A DNA stretch of 64,000 nucleotides, from positions 558,001 through 622,000 of the forward strand of contig NZ_AP023181.1 of the NCBI RefSeq assembly GCF_013426915.1, in the 5' to 3' direction. Positions within the stretch are counted from its first letter, which is position 1; every line of letters begins with the position of its first letter. Under the pieces are notes generated by a model. The model was given only the letters and a program-made list of their open reading frames with translations, had not been told where the DNA came from and did not search any database. Of the stretch, positions 55,548-64,000 are shown piece after piece. Origin of the DNA: Paraburkholderia sp. PGU19. GTDB taxonomy: Bacteria; Pseudomonadota; Gammaproteobacteria; Burkholderiales; Burkholderiaceae. The position numbers were made by a program, and so were the translations under genes.

Positions 55548-56870
55548 TCAGAAAAGATACAGTCCCGCGACGAAAATCACGCCCGAGAACAGCAGCGCCG
55601 TCACGCAATAGCCCATGATGTCGCGCACGCCGAGCCCTGCAATCGCCAAGGCAGGCAATGCCCAGAAAGGCTGGGCCATGTTGGTCCACGCTTCGCCGTA
55701 GGCAATCGCCATCGCAGACTTGCCGAGGTCCGCGCCGATCGCCTTCGCAGCGGGCATCACGAACGGGCCCTGCACGACCCAGTGGCCGCCGCCGCTCGGC
55801 ACCGCGAAGTTGATCACAGCCGAACTCAGGAACGTCAGCAGCGGGAACGTATGCACGTTGGCAATTTCGATGAACCAGTTCGTGATCACGCCCGCAAGAC
55901 CCGAGTGGTCCATCGTGGCCTGAATGCCCGCATAGAACGGAAACTGGATCATGATGCCCGCTGTGCCGCGCGCCGCGTTGCCGATTGCACGCGCGTAACC
56001 CATTGGCGTCTTGTGCAGCAGAATGCCCGCTGCAAGGAAGACGATATTGACGGTATCGATGTCGAGGCTGAAGCCTTTCTTCGTGAAGCGGATCACCAGA
56101 TAGGCAGCGATCAGCAGCGCGACCAGAACAGACAGAATGCGGCTCTCTTCGATACGTTCCGCAGGCGTGGATTGCGCCGTGATCTTGCGTTCCATCACGG
56201 GCTCGTCGACGAGGAGCGCGGGATCGACGGAGACGACATCTTCGGCTCGCGGCATCATCGCGCGCACCAGCAGCGGCAATGCGACGATCAGCGCGACGGT
56301 GATGAAGAGGTTGTATCCCGTGAAGAGCGTCTGCGACACGGGAATCAGGCCAATCACCTTTTCCATCGGATTGCCCTTGGTCGCAGCGACCAGCGGCACC
56401 GAACCCGACAGGCCACCGTGCCAGGTGAGAAAGCCCATGTACGCGGCTGCAACCAGCAGCCGGTAGTCGACGCCGCGCACACGCCTTGCCACTTCTCGCG
56501 CGAACATGGCGCCGAGCACGAGACCGAAGCCCCAGTTGATCGCGCATGCCACGCCGCTCACGAACGCGACCAGCATCGTGCCTTGCGCTGGCGTCTTCGC
56601 CATGCCGCCGAGAGCCGACAGCACGCGCTTGACGGGACCCGACGTCGCCAATGCGTGCCCCGTTACGAGGATCATCGCCATCTGCATCGTGAAGGCGAGC
56701 AGATTCCAGAATCCGCTGCCCCACATGAAGACGAGATCGCCAGGTGACTGGGGCGTGAGACCCAATGCCAGCGCAAAAGTAATCGCCGTCAGAAGCAGCG
56801 CGAAAATAAGAGGATCAGGCAGAAAGCGATGAACCACCTGCGTAAAGAAGCGGGCAATACCTTGAATCAC
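55548..56870 (-). CDS. atoE: Short-chain fatty acid transporter, AtoE family
   Basis: 440 residues, about 11 to 12 hydrophobic segments. Family stretches: DPLIFALLLTAITFALALGLTP, WGSGFWNLLAFTMQMAMILVTGHALA and FAVPSGGGHWVVQGPFVMPAAKAIG. It imports short-chain fatty acids such as acetoacetate or butyrate. No ato catabolic genes are nearby. Probably in an operon with the downstream HDAC-like gene. Confidence 0.9.
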   Translation of the reverse strand: MIQGIARFFTQVVHRFLPDPLIFALLLTAITFALALGLTPQSPGDLVFMWGSGFWNLLAFTMQMAMILVTGHALATSGPVKRVLSALGGMAKTPAQGTMLVAFVSGVACAINWGFGLVLGAMFAREVARRVRGVDYRLLVAAAYMGFLTWHGGLSGSVPLVAATKGNPMEKVIGLIPVSQTLFTGYNLFITVALIVALPLLVRAMMPRAEDVVSVDPALLVDEPVMERKITAQSTPAERIEESRILSVLVALLIAAYLVIRFTKKGFSLDIDTVNIVFLAAGILLHKTPMGYARAIGNAARGTAGIMIQFPFYAGIQATMDHSGLAGVITNWFIEIANVHTFPLLTFLSSAVINFAVPSGGGHWVVQGPFVMPAAKAIGADLGKSAMAIAYGEAWTNMAQPFWALPALAIAGLGVRDIMGYCVTALLFSGVIFVAGLYLF

Positions 56871-57073
56871 GACGTCTCCGGCACTTGTTCAATTGTTCGT
56901 TGGATGCGCGCGAGATTCTGCCACAGCTATCCGTAACGAGTCGGCGAACTGCACAAGCGGTCGCTTTACGTTCTATTGGAGAGGAATGAGTGCAGACGTG
57001 TCGCTGAATTGAAGCTTTCAACGACCTTAAAGAAATGAATGAAATGTGCGCCGCCGTTAGCGGCGCGTTCAGT

Positions 57074-57802
57074 TCAATGCCCCAGATACGCGGCCTTGAC
57101 CATCGGATCATTACGCAACTGCATCGCCGATCCATGTGTCGCGATGCGGCCGTTTTCCAGCACGTAACCGTAATCGGCGACATTCAACGCGGCTGCCGCG
57201 AACTGCTCGACGAGCAGCATCGTCACGCCCTGCTCTTTCAGGCGCTCGATGATTCGAAACACCTCGTCGACGAGAATCGGCGCGAGTCCCATCGACGGTT
57301 CGTCGAGCAACACCAGATCCGGGTTCAGCATGATCGCGCGCGCCATGGCCAGCATCTGCTGCTCGCCGCCCGACAGCGTGCCCGCCAGTTGATTGCGGCG
57401 CTCCTTGAGGCGCGGAAACAGATCGATCGCGCGTTCGAGATCCGCGTTGATGTCGCCACGCGGCCGCGCCCATGTCAAACGCGGAAATGCGCCTAGCAAC
57501 AGGTTGTCGGTGACGGTCATCGTCGAAAACACGCGCCGGCCCTCGGGCGAATGCGCGAGACCCAGACGTGCGATACGGTGCGAATCGAGCGAATCGATGC
57601 GTTTGGCCGATGCGCCTTCGCCCATCGTGATCTCGCCCTCGCTCGGACGGATCATGCCCGACACGGCGCGCATCGTCGTGGTCTTGCCCGCGCCGTTCGA
57701 GCCGATCAGCGTGACGACGGAAGCCTTCGGCACGTCCATCGAAATGCCGTGCAACACCTGAACCTTGCCGTAGCCCGCATGCAGATTGCGGATCGATAAC
57801 AT
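57074..57802 (-). CDS. livF: Branched-chain amino acid ABC transporter ATPase LivF
   Basis: 242 residues. Walker A GSNGAGKTTTM, signature LSGGEQQMLAMARA and Walker B LVLLDEPSMGL are all intact; the LivF-specific VLENGRIATHGSA C-terminus is present. I use ATG 57802 because GGGGAA lies 7 nt upstream; ATG 57820 would add six residues. Last gene of livK-livH-livMG-livF, 46 bp after livMG. Confidence 0.93.
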   Translation of the reverse strand: MLSIRNLHAGYGKVQVLHGISMDVPKASVVTLIGSNGAGKTTTMRAVSGMIRPSEGEITMGEGASAKRIDSLDSHRIARLGLAHSPEGRRVFSTMTVTDNLLLGAFPRLTWARPRGDINADLERAIDLFPRLKERRNQLAGTLSGGEQQMLAMARAIMLNPDLVLLDEPSMGLAPILVDEVFRIIERLKEQGVTMLLVEQFAAAALNVADYGYVLENGRIATHGSAMQLRNDPMVKAAYLGH

Positions 57803-57848
57803 CGCGTGTTCCCCATTCATGCCGTTGTCGTTCGATCGAAACGTGCGC

Positions 57849-59777
57849 TCAAGCGGCTACGCCACCCAGATACGCTTCGATAACTTTTTCGTTTTCCTGG
57901 ATCTCGGACGGCTTGCCCTCGGCGATCTTCTGCCCGAAATCGAGTACTGAAACCGTGTCGCACACCGACATCACGACGTCCATGTGATGCTCGATCAGCA
58001 CCACCGTAATGCCGTGATCGCGGACCTTGCGAATGATGCGCACCAGTTCCTTGATGTCCGGCGCGGTGAGACCCGCGGCGGGTTCGTCGAGCAACAGCAC
58101 TTGGGGATCGAGCGCCAGCGCGCGGGCGATTTCTAGCAGACGCTGCTTGCCGTACGGCAGATTGCGCGCCTCTTCCGCCGCGACATTCTCCAGACCGACG
58201 AAGCGCAGCATGCCGAACGCGCGCTCGCGTGCCGCGCGTTCTTCCTGACGATAACGCGTCGTCATCAGGCCGATATCGGCGAAGTTCGAGCGGAACGTAT
58301 GATGCAGACCGACCAGCACGTTTTCGAGCGCGGTCATTTCGCCGAACAGCTGCACGTTCTGGAACGTACGCGCGATGCCCGACAGCGCAATCGCAGCAGA
58401 CGTGCGCCCTGCGATCGATTCGCCGCGATACTCGATCGCGCCCGCAGTGGGTGTATAGATACCCGTCAGCACGTTCATCATCGTGCTCTTGCCCGAGCCG
58501 TTCGGCCCGATCAGACCATGTATCGTGCCGCGCCGCACCTTCAGGTTCACGTTGTTCAGCGCCTTCAGGCCACTGAACTGCATCAGCACGCCGCGCACGT
58601 CGAGAATGGTTTCGTCGCCTTTGGCGTGCACATCGAGCACCGCATCGGCGGTGATTTCCGCGGGCCTTACCGTATCGACGGTCACGGTACGCACGCGGCC
58701 ATGCGTGAAGAACTTGCGCACGAAACCGACCACGCCGTCCTGCAGGTAGTAGACGACCAGCAGAATCATCAAACCGAAAATCGTCAGCCGCCAATCGGTC
58801 AACGCATCGATCCAGTACGAGAACACCGCGAGGCCAACCGTGCCCACAATCGGAATCGCGACCTTGCGCGGCGTCACGCTCTTGCGCGCAATCGAGAACA
58901 GCGCCCCCGCGACCACGACGACGGCGAGCGCCGTTGCAACCGTGCGGAACATCGAGATGTCATCGAGCAGCTTGGGCAGCAACACGATGATCGTCGAGCC
59001 GATCAGCGCGCCCGTGCGCGTCTTGCGGCCGCCCATGATGATCGCGAGCAGGAACAGGATGGTCAGCTCGAAATTGTATGTGTTGGGTGAGATGTACTGC
59101 TCAGAATACGAATACAGACAGCCCGCGAGCCCGGCGAAGCCCGCGCTGATCACGAACGCGTAGACCTTGTGGCGGTACACCGAGACGCCCATGCAGTCGG
59201 ATGCAATCGGGCTGTCGCGCAGCGCCTCGAAGGCGCGGCCCAGGTGCGACTTCAGCACGCGATGCACGACCACGAGCGAGACGACCAACAGCGCGGCCAC
59301 GACCCAATAGTATTGAGTTTCATCGAGCATATGGCCCGCGATCACGGGCTTCGTGATCTTGATGCCCATCGGCCCGCTGGTAAGAAAATCCATTTCGTTG
59401 ATCAGGATCTGGATGATCGTGCCGAACGCGAGCGTGACCATCGCGAGATATGGACCCGACACGCGCAGTGCGGGCAGCGCGAGAATCGCGCCGAACGCGG
59501 CCGTCACGACGATCGCCATCGGCACGGTCACATAGAACGGCATGCCGAGCTTGATGAACAGCACACCCGCCGTGTACGCGCCGACGCCGAACAGCCCCGC
59601 GTGACCAAGCGACACTTGCCCTGTGTAACCGACCACGATGTCGAGACCGAAGAGCAGGATCGCGTAGATCATGATCGTTTCGACGAGGTGGATGTAGTAC
59701 GGATTGCCCGACAGCACCGGGAAGACCGCTAGCGCAACCAGACCAAGCAGCGCGCCGATGAGGTTTTTCTTTTTCAC
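57849..59777 (-). CDS. livMG: Fused LivM permease-LivG ATPase
   Basis: 642 residues in one frame. Start GTG 59777 with GAGG 6 nt upstream. Residues 1 to about 350 are a LivM-type membrane domain (LLFGLDIVVGYTGQVSLGHAGLFGVGAYTAG; VIAGHMLDETQYYWV). After a linker containing HGRVRTVTVDTVRPAEI come about 250 residues of LivG ATPase: Walker A GPNGSGKST, LPYGKQRLLEIARALALDP and LLLDEPAAGL. In many bacteria these are separate genes. No stop or frameshift is visible at the junction, so the fusion looks genuine. It lies between livH and livF. Confidence 0.9.
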   Translation of the reverse strand: MKKKNLIGALLGLVALAVFPVLSGNPYYIHLVETIMIYAILLFGLDIVVGYTGQVSLGHAGLFGVGAYTAGVLFIKLGMPFYVTVPMAIVVTAAFGAILALPALRVSGPYLAMVTLAFGTIIQILINEMDFLTSGPMGIKITKPVIAGHMLDETQYYWVVAALLVVSLVVVHRVLKSHLGRAFEALRDSPIASDCMGVSVYRHKVYAFVISAGFAGLAGCLYSYSEQYISPNTYNFELTILFLLAIIMGGRKTRTGALIGSTIIVLLPKLLDDISMFRTVATALAVVVVAGALFSIARKSVTPRKVAIPIVGTVGLAVFSYWIDALTDWRLTIFGLMILLVVYYLQDGVVGFVRKFFTHGRVRTVTVDTVRPAEITADAVLDVHAKGDETILDVRGVLMQFSGLKALNNVNLKVRRGTIHGLIGPNGSGKSTMMNVLTGIYTPTAGAIEYRGESIAGRTSAAIALSGIARTFQNVQLFGEMTALENVLVGLHHTFRSNFADIGLMTTRYRQEERAARERAFGMLRFVGLENVAAEEARNLPYGKQRLLEIARALALDPQVLLLDEPAAGLTAPDIKELVRIIRKVRDHGITVVLIEHHMDVVMSVCDTVSVLDFGQKIAEGKPSEIQENEKVIEAYLGGVAA

Positions 59778-59785
59778 GGCGGACC

Positions 59786-60661
59786 TCACACTTTCTTGAT
59801 CGCGGTTTTGCCGAACAGCCCTGCCGGACGCAGCGCGAGCACGATCAGCAGCAGCACGAGTCCGGGCACGTCCTTGTAGCCCGTCGAGATGTAGAAGCCG
59901 GTCGTGGTTTCCGCGATACCCAGGATTACGCCACCGACCACGATACCGAGACCGCTCGACAATCCGCCGATGATCGCCACCGCGAACGCCTTGAGGCCGA
60001 GCACCGCGCCCATCGTCGCGCCCGTCAGCGTGAGCGGCGCGATCAGCACGCCGGCGAAGGCCGCCGTCAGCGACGACAGCGCATACGAGAACGTGATGAC
60101 CAGGCCGGTATTGATGCCCATCAGCGCAGCGGCATCGCGATCGTTCGATGTCGCGACGACCGCCTTGCCGAAGATGCTGCGCCGGTTGAAGAACTCGACG
60201 GCCAGCATCAGCACCAATGCGCCGCCAACGACGAGCAGTTCCATCGGCAGCACGTTTGCGCCGAACACCTTGATAGGCGCTTCGGGCAGCGGCGACGGAA
60301 AGCGCAGATCGTCGCGGCCCCAGACGTTTTCCGCGACATTCTTGAAGATGATGCCGAGCGCAATCGTCGACATGATCCAGCCGAACTCGGACTTGATCTT
60401 GATCGCGGGCCGCACGCCGATCCGTTCGACGAACGCGCCCTGCAACAGGCCGAATACGCACACGAGGGGAATCATCAGCCAGTAGTTGACGCCCAGCGTG
60501 ACGAGCGTAAGACCCACGAGCGCACCGAGCATCAGCGCATCGCCCTGGCCGAAGTTCAGCGTGCCGGATGTCGCGAACGTGAGTTGGTAGCCGAACGCGA
60601 TTACGGCGTAGATCATGCCGAGCGCAATGCCGCTATAGATGAGCTGAAGAAGAATGGCCAT
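59786..60661 (-). CDS. livH: Branched-chain amino acid ABC transporter permease LivH
   Basis: 291 residues, about eight membrane segments. Typical: IYSGIALGMIYAVIAFGYQLTFATSGTLNFGQGDALMLGA and GLKAFAVAIIGGLSSGLGIVVGG. It pairs with LivM in the inner membrane. The next gene, livMG, starts 8 bp after its stop. Confidence 0.94.
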   Translation of the reverse strand: MAILLQLIYSGIALGMIYAVIAFGYQLTFATSGTLNFGQGDALMLGALVGLTLVTLGVNYWLMIPLVCVFGLLQGAFVERIGVRPAIKIKSEFGWIMSTIALGIIFKNVAENVWGRDDLRFPSPLPEAPIKVFGANVLPMELLVVGGALVLMLAVEFFNRRSIFGKAVVATSNDRDAAALMGINTGLVITFSYALSSLTAAFAGVLIAPLTLTGATMGAVLGLKAFAVAIIGGLSSGLGIVVGGVILGIAETTTGFYISTGYKDVPGLVLLLIVLALRPAGLFGKTAIKKV

Positions 60662-60768
60662 AGTCCAATTGCCTCGATCGCAACGCCCCGTAAGTGATGC
60701 CGTGAGCCACGCAGCACAAAGCCGCCCCCGCCGGTCCGGCGGGCGCGGCTTCGCTTTTCATGCTGTGC

Positions 60769-61983
60769 TCAGTTTGCGGATGCCTGCTTGGTGCGCAGTT
60801 GCCCGCCGCCTTTCTTGTCGTTGTCGTACGCGTAGATCACGCGGCCGCCCTTCACTTCGCCGACAACCGGCACGTTCGGGCTGATCGCCTCGTGGTCGTC
60901 GTGCGAGAACGGCTTGTCGTACACCATCACGACGCCTTCGACCTTTGTGTTGAGGTTTTCGAGCGCGGCGCGCAGCTTCGGGCCGTCCGTCGTGCCTGCC
61001 TGCGTGATGGCCGCGGCGAGCAGATAGACCGAGTCATAGCCTTGCGCCGCCGACACGGGCGAATCGATCCGGTTGTTCTTCGGTTTGAATTCCTTCATAT
61101 AGGCTTCGATGAAGGCCTTGCGCTTCGGCGTGTTGGGTTCCTGGATGAAGGTTTGCGGCATGCGCGCGCCCTCGCCGTTCGAGCCGGCGTTGTCGATGTA
61201 GTTCGCCATCGAAAGCGTCCAGCTGCCGATCAGCGGCACCTTCCAGCCAAGCTTGGCCATGCCGTTGGCGATCTGCGCGAGTTCGGGCCCGATGCCGTAG
61301 GTCAGCACGGCTTCCGCGCCCGCGTCTTTCGCCTTCAGCAACTGGGCCGTCATGTCGACGTCCTTGATGTTGAACTTCTCGACAGTAACCGGCTTCACAC
61401 CCTTGGCAGCGAGCGCCTTTTCCAGATCCTCGCGGCCGAGTTGTCCGTAGTTCGTCGAATCGGCGAGAATCGCGACTTTCTTGAAGCCGCGTTTGGTGAC
61501 GGCTTCTTCGACGATCATCGGCGCCTGAATGCGGTCGGCGGCTGCGTTGCGGAACACGTAGTTATCCGGCTGATCCGCGAACTGCTTCGTGACGATACTG
61601 CCCGTCGCAACGTTGTTGAACACGGGGATTTTCGCTTCCTGGAAGAAGCGCTGCGACGCGAGCGCGACACCCGTATTGATGTAGCCGACCACGGCGACTA
61701 CCTTTTCCTTGTTGATGAGTTCCTGTGCGATCTGCACGCCGCGCTCGTTCTTTGCTTCGTCGTCGCGTTCGACGAGCACGATCTGCCGGCCCAGCACGCC
61801 GCCTGACTTGTTGATCTCAGCAGCCGCAAGCCGCACGCCGTCGCGCATGCTGACGCCCATCGACGACGAGCCGCCTGTGAAAGGACCATCGACACCGATC
61901 TTGATCGGATCGGCCGCATAGCCACCCGTTGCGACCACACACAATGCGAGAGCAGCAACAACGCTCTTCAGGCGAAGTACCAT
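60769..61983 (-). CDS. livK: Branched-chain amino acid-binding protein LivK
   Basis: 404 residues. Signal peptide to about residue 23 (CVVATGGYAADP), then a periplasmic type I ligand-binding fold: IKIGVDGPFTGGSSSMGVSM, GVQIAQELINKEKVVAVVGYINTGVALAS and AQGYDSVYLLAAAITQAG. First gene of the liv operon. The actual ligand could be a branched-chain amino acid or a related compound; the sequence does not decide. Confidence 0.92.
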   Translation of the reverse strand: MVLRLKSVVAALALCVVATGGYAADPIKIGVDGPFTGGSSSMGVSMRDGVRLAAAEINKSGGVLGRQIVLVERDDEAKNERGVQIAQELINKEKVVAVVGYINTGVALASQRFFQEAKIPVFNNVATGSIVTKQFADQPDNYVFRNAAADRIQAPMIVEEAVTKRGFKKVAILADSTNYGQLGREDLEKALAAKGVKPVTVEKFNIKDVDMTAQLLKAKDAGAEAVLTYGIGPELAQIANGMAKLGWKVPLIGSWTLSMANYIDNAGSNGEGARMPQTFIQEPNTPKRKAFIEAYMKEFKPKNNRIDSPVSAAQGYDSVYLLAAAITQAGTTDGPKLRAALENLNTKVEGVVMVYDKPFSHDDHEAISPNVPVVGEVKGGRVIYAYDNDKKGGGQLRTKQASAN

Positions 61984-62301
61984 GTTCGTCTCCGTAGCAT
62001 GTTCTTTATTTTCGACGGGCGCGGGCTGTCTCCCGACGCCGCCTGATTCGTAAAACGGCGTGCTTTATATCGCCTTAATACGAAACGGCAACCTAGTATA
62101 GAAATCGTAAGCTTTTTGCCACTATGCGGAGTTACCCGTAAGGAACAACACCTTCAGTGTGCTTACGCACGTACGCACTGTATCGGTGCAGATGCAACGA
62201 CCTGTTGGTTGTGCGTGCAACGGGGAATGGAATTGCACTTAGCCGACAGCGGACGGTCGGCTAAGTGGAGGTGATGAAGGATTACGGGTCAGTGCAACAG
62301 G
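61984..62301. promoter_or_regulatory. Intergenic region upstream of livK
   Basis: 318 bp, more A/T-rich than its neighbours and without a gene. It includes the possible livK promoter at 62064-62091 and the downstream flank of the SnoaL/NTF2-like gene. Nothing else recognisable. Confidence 0.5.
62064..62091 (-). promoter_or_regulatory. Possible sigma-70 promoter of livK
   Basis: On the minus strand: TTGCCG (62086-62091), a 16-bp spacer, then TATAAA (62064-62069). It lies about 80 bp upstream of the livK start. Confidence 0.4.
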
Positions 62302-62781
62302 TCAGAGACCCAGTTCGCTCAACCCTGGATGATCGTCGGGGCGACGGCCGAGCGGCCAATGGAACTTGCGATCGCTTTCCTTGATCGGCAGGTCGTTGAT
62401 GCTTGCGTGACGATGGTGCATCAGGCCATCGGGGCCGAATTCCCAGTTTTCGTTACCGTATGAGCGGAACCAGTTGCCAGCATCGTCGCGCCACTCGTAA
62501 GCGAAGCGAACTGCGATGCGATTGTCCGTGAAGGCCCATAGCTCCTTGATCAGACGGTACTCGAATTCCTTGCTCCATTTGCGTTCGAGAAAGGCGCGCG
62601 CTTCTTCGCGACCTTGCACGAATTCGGCTCTGTTGCGCCACCATGTGTCGGTGGAATAGACCAAGGCGACTTTTGCGGCATCGCGTGAGTTCCAGCCGTC
62701 TTCGGCCTGGCGTACTTTCTGTGCGGCGGTTTCGCGCGTAAACGGAGGCAGCGGCGGACGGACTTCGGTAGTGCTCGACAT
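62302..62781 (-). CDS. SnoaL/NTF2-like protein (DUF1348)
   Basis: 159 residues, nuclear-transport-factor-2-like fold: [40 protein letters not shown] and [24 protein letters not shown]. Family members are small cytoplasmic proteins of largely unknown function, often annotated DUF1348. Single gene. Confidence 0.85.
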   Translation of the reverse strand: MSSTTEVRPPLPPFTRETAAQKVRQAEDGWNSRDAAKVALVYSTDTWWRNRAEFVQGREEARAFLERKWSKEFEYRLIKELWAFTDNRIAVRFAYEWRDDAGNWFRSYGNENWEFGPDGLMHHRHASINDLPIKESDRKFHWPLGRRPDDHPGLSELGL

Positions 62782-62931
62782 CGACTTCTCTCTTTGTGAA
62801 TAGTGACGGTGTGGGTCATTATTCGCAAATGCGAGGTGTTGTCATGTCGGGAAGTGCGGGGTTTTTTGGATTTGCACGGCGGCTATTTCGAGGTTCGGTA
62901 TGTGTGTGGCGGTGTGAGGCGTTGAATGCGC

Positions 62932-63627
62932 TCAAGCCGACGTTTCCCCCACCGTTTGACGCAACAACCCCGCCGCGATGTCCGCGACGCGCGCCACATG
63001 CGCGGTCGCTGCATCGCGGGCGCGTTGCGCGTCGCGGGCACGAAGCGCATCGAGTATGCGGTTCATTTCCTGCACGGCCTGGCGCCCGCGATCGTCGGAA
63101 GCAATCGTCATCGCACGCAGGCGGTTGATGCGCGCATTCAGCGTCTGCACGATCTCCCATGCGACCTTCTTGCCGCCGCCATGAAACATCTGTTCGTAGA
63201 ACATCGTCGTCAATTCGCGCACGGTCTGATGCTCATGTCGCTCGAACGCCTGCTGAATGCTCGCAATGCAATCCGCAAGCCGCGTGAACACCGCTTCGTC
63301 AGCGCGCAGCGCGCATGCCATTGCAGCATCGCCTTCCAGCAACGCGCGAATCTCGTAGATTTCGGCAGCCGTATCCGAATCGAGCAGCGCGACGATCGGC
63401 CCCTGGTTCGGGATCGAATCGACGAGTCCTTCCGTCTCCAGGTGCCGCAACACTTCGCGCACCACCGTCCGGCTCACACCCAGTTCCTCGCACAACGAAC
63501 GCTCGACGAGCCGCTCGCCCGGATGAAAATGCGCCTCCAGTATGGCCGTGCGCATTTTCTCCAGCGCGAGTTCGCGCAACGTCGTCGTGCGACGTTCGAC
63601 TTTCAGCGAAGGCAGCGCGTCACTCAT
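62932..63627 (-). CDS. GntR-family regulator, FCD subfamily
   Basis: 231 residues. Winged helix at the N-terminus (TTLRELALEKMRTAILEAHFHPGERLVERSLCEELGVSRTVVREVLRHLETEGLV) and an FCD all-helical effector domain (YEIRALLEGDAAMACALRAD, ARAATAHVA-like end). I start at ATG 63627; an upstream extension lacks similarity. It lies 8 bp after the ABC ATPase fragment on the same strand and may regulate that transporter. Confidence 0.9.
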   Translation of the reverse strand: MSDALPSLKVERRTTTLRELALEKMRTAILEAHFHPGERLVERSLCEELGVSRTVVREVLRHLETEGLVDSIPNQGPIVALLDSDTAAEIYEIRALLEGDAAMACALRADEAVFTRLADCIASIQQAFERHEHQTVRELTTMFYEQMFHGGGKKVAWEIVQTLNARINRLRAMTIASDDRGRQAVQEMNRILDALRARDAQRARDAATAHVARVADIAAGLLRQTVGETSA

Positions 63628-63635
63628 GGCTGTGC

Positions 63636-64000
63636 TCACGCCTGGGCAAAGAGACGCACGTCGCGCGTGTCCCAATCGACGAGCGCCTGCGTGCCAATCG
63701 ACAACCCGCTGTCATGCCGATGCCCCGCCGGCATGCGAATCGAGATCTCCTGCTGCCACGGCGTCGCGACCGCGTAGTGCATGGCGTCGCCGAGATACGT
63801 GATGTCGCGCACGGTGACGGGCAAGCCTGTCGTGCCGCTCGCGTCGCGCAGTGACTGAATGCGCATCTGCTCGGGCCGCACCATCAGCGTGCCGTCGTCG
63901 CCTGCCGTGAGCGCCGGATTGAAACTGCCGGACGCGACTTCATGGCCGTTCGGAAATACGCCGTTCATGCGACCATCGCTGTGCGACGTCACGCGCACCG
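63636..64000 (-). CDS. ABC transporter ATPase, C-terminal part (cut by the window edge)
   Basis: About 120 residues visible, with the N-terminus beyond position 64000. It looks like the TOBE-type C-terminal domain of spermidine/putrescine- or sugar-type import ATPases: DGTLMVRPEQMRIQS, LPVTVRDITYLGDAMHYAV and GTQALVDWDTRDVRLF. No P-loop is visible because it would lie upstream. Confidence 0.75.
   Translation of the reverse strand, partial: VRVTSHSDGRMNGVFPNGHEVASGSFNPALTAGDDGTLMVRPEQMRIQSLRDASGTTGLPVTVRDITYLGDAMHYAVATPWQQEISIRMPAGHRHDSGLSIGTQALVDWDTRDVRLFAQA

Noticed and set aside
55446..56747. 433-codon plus-strand open frame
   Set aside because: It lies antisense to atoE, is His/Arg-rich, and shows none of the features of a real protein.

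Overview
The window is high-GC, densely coded DNA of a beta-proteobacterium, most likely Burkholderiales close to Paraburkholderia. This placement rests on gene content and protein style (DmrB-type dihydromethanopterin reductase, red-type form I RuBisCO with CbbX, XoxF); no taxonomic search could be run. Positions 1-44.8 kb form an almost complete C1 (methanol) metabolism island. The last 19 kb are ordinary accessory and housekeeping genes.

Layout. 1-3.6 kb (minus strand): lanthanide-type methanol dehydrogenase xoxF, cytochrome xoxG, xoxJ and the start of a further secreted protein. 4-16.9 kb (plus): a tetrahydromethanopterin (H4MPT) block with a DCoH-like dehydratase, beta-RFAP synthase, mtdB, two ATP-grasp ligases, mch, a CitG-like protein, fae, a small periplasmic protein, folB (minus strand), a sigma-54 activator, dmrB and a dihydropteroate-synthase-like protein. 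17-24 kb: a Calvin-cycle operon cbbL-S-X-F-P (minus) with a divergent, isolated 24-codon pqqA, the whole bracketed by two copies of a 661-bp nested palindrome. 24-29 kb: DUF447, mfnB, mfnE, mfnF, an mfnD-like ATP-grasp and a frameshifted HisA-like gene (methylofuran-type cofactor synthesis). 29.4-38.9 kb: fhcBADC, cytochrome b561, pqqBCDE and a two-component system. 40-44.8 kb: a frameshifted TonB receptor, a PQQ-associated beta-propeller protein and small accessory proteins. 44.9-53.1 kb: OmpR-type two-component system plus RND efflux. 53.4-64 kb: pssA, a small secreted protein, an HDAC-like amidohydrolase, atoE, a liv ABC transporter with fused LivM-LivG, a SnoaL/NTF2-like protein, a GntR regulator and the end of an ABC ATPase.

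How it fits together. XoxF needs PQQ (pqqA and pqqB-E) and passes electrons to XoxG. Formaldehyde is captured by Fae on H4MPT, oxidised by MtdB and Mch, and released as formate by the Fhc complex, which needs a methylofuran-type cofactor (mfn genes). CO2 made from formate elsewhere can be fixed by the cbb operon, the logic of autotrophic methylotrophy. Two excellent sigma-54 promoters (before the beta-RFAP synthase and before pqqA) and an AcoR-type activator inside the island suggest a dedicated sigma-54 C1 regulon.

The most unusual non-genic signal is the pair of 661-bp nested palindromes around cbb/pqqA. At both copies the plus strand changes from G/T-rich on the left to A/C-rich on the right, including inside flanking coding genes and whatever the coding direction.
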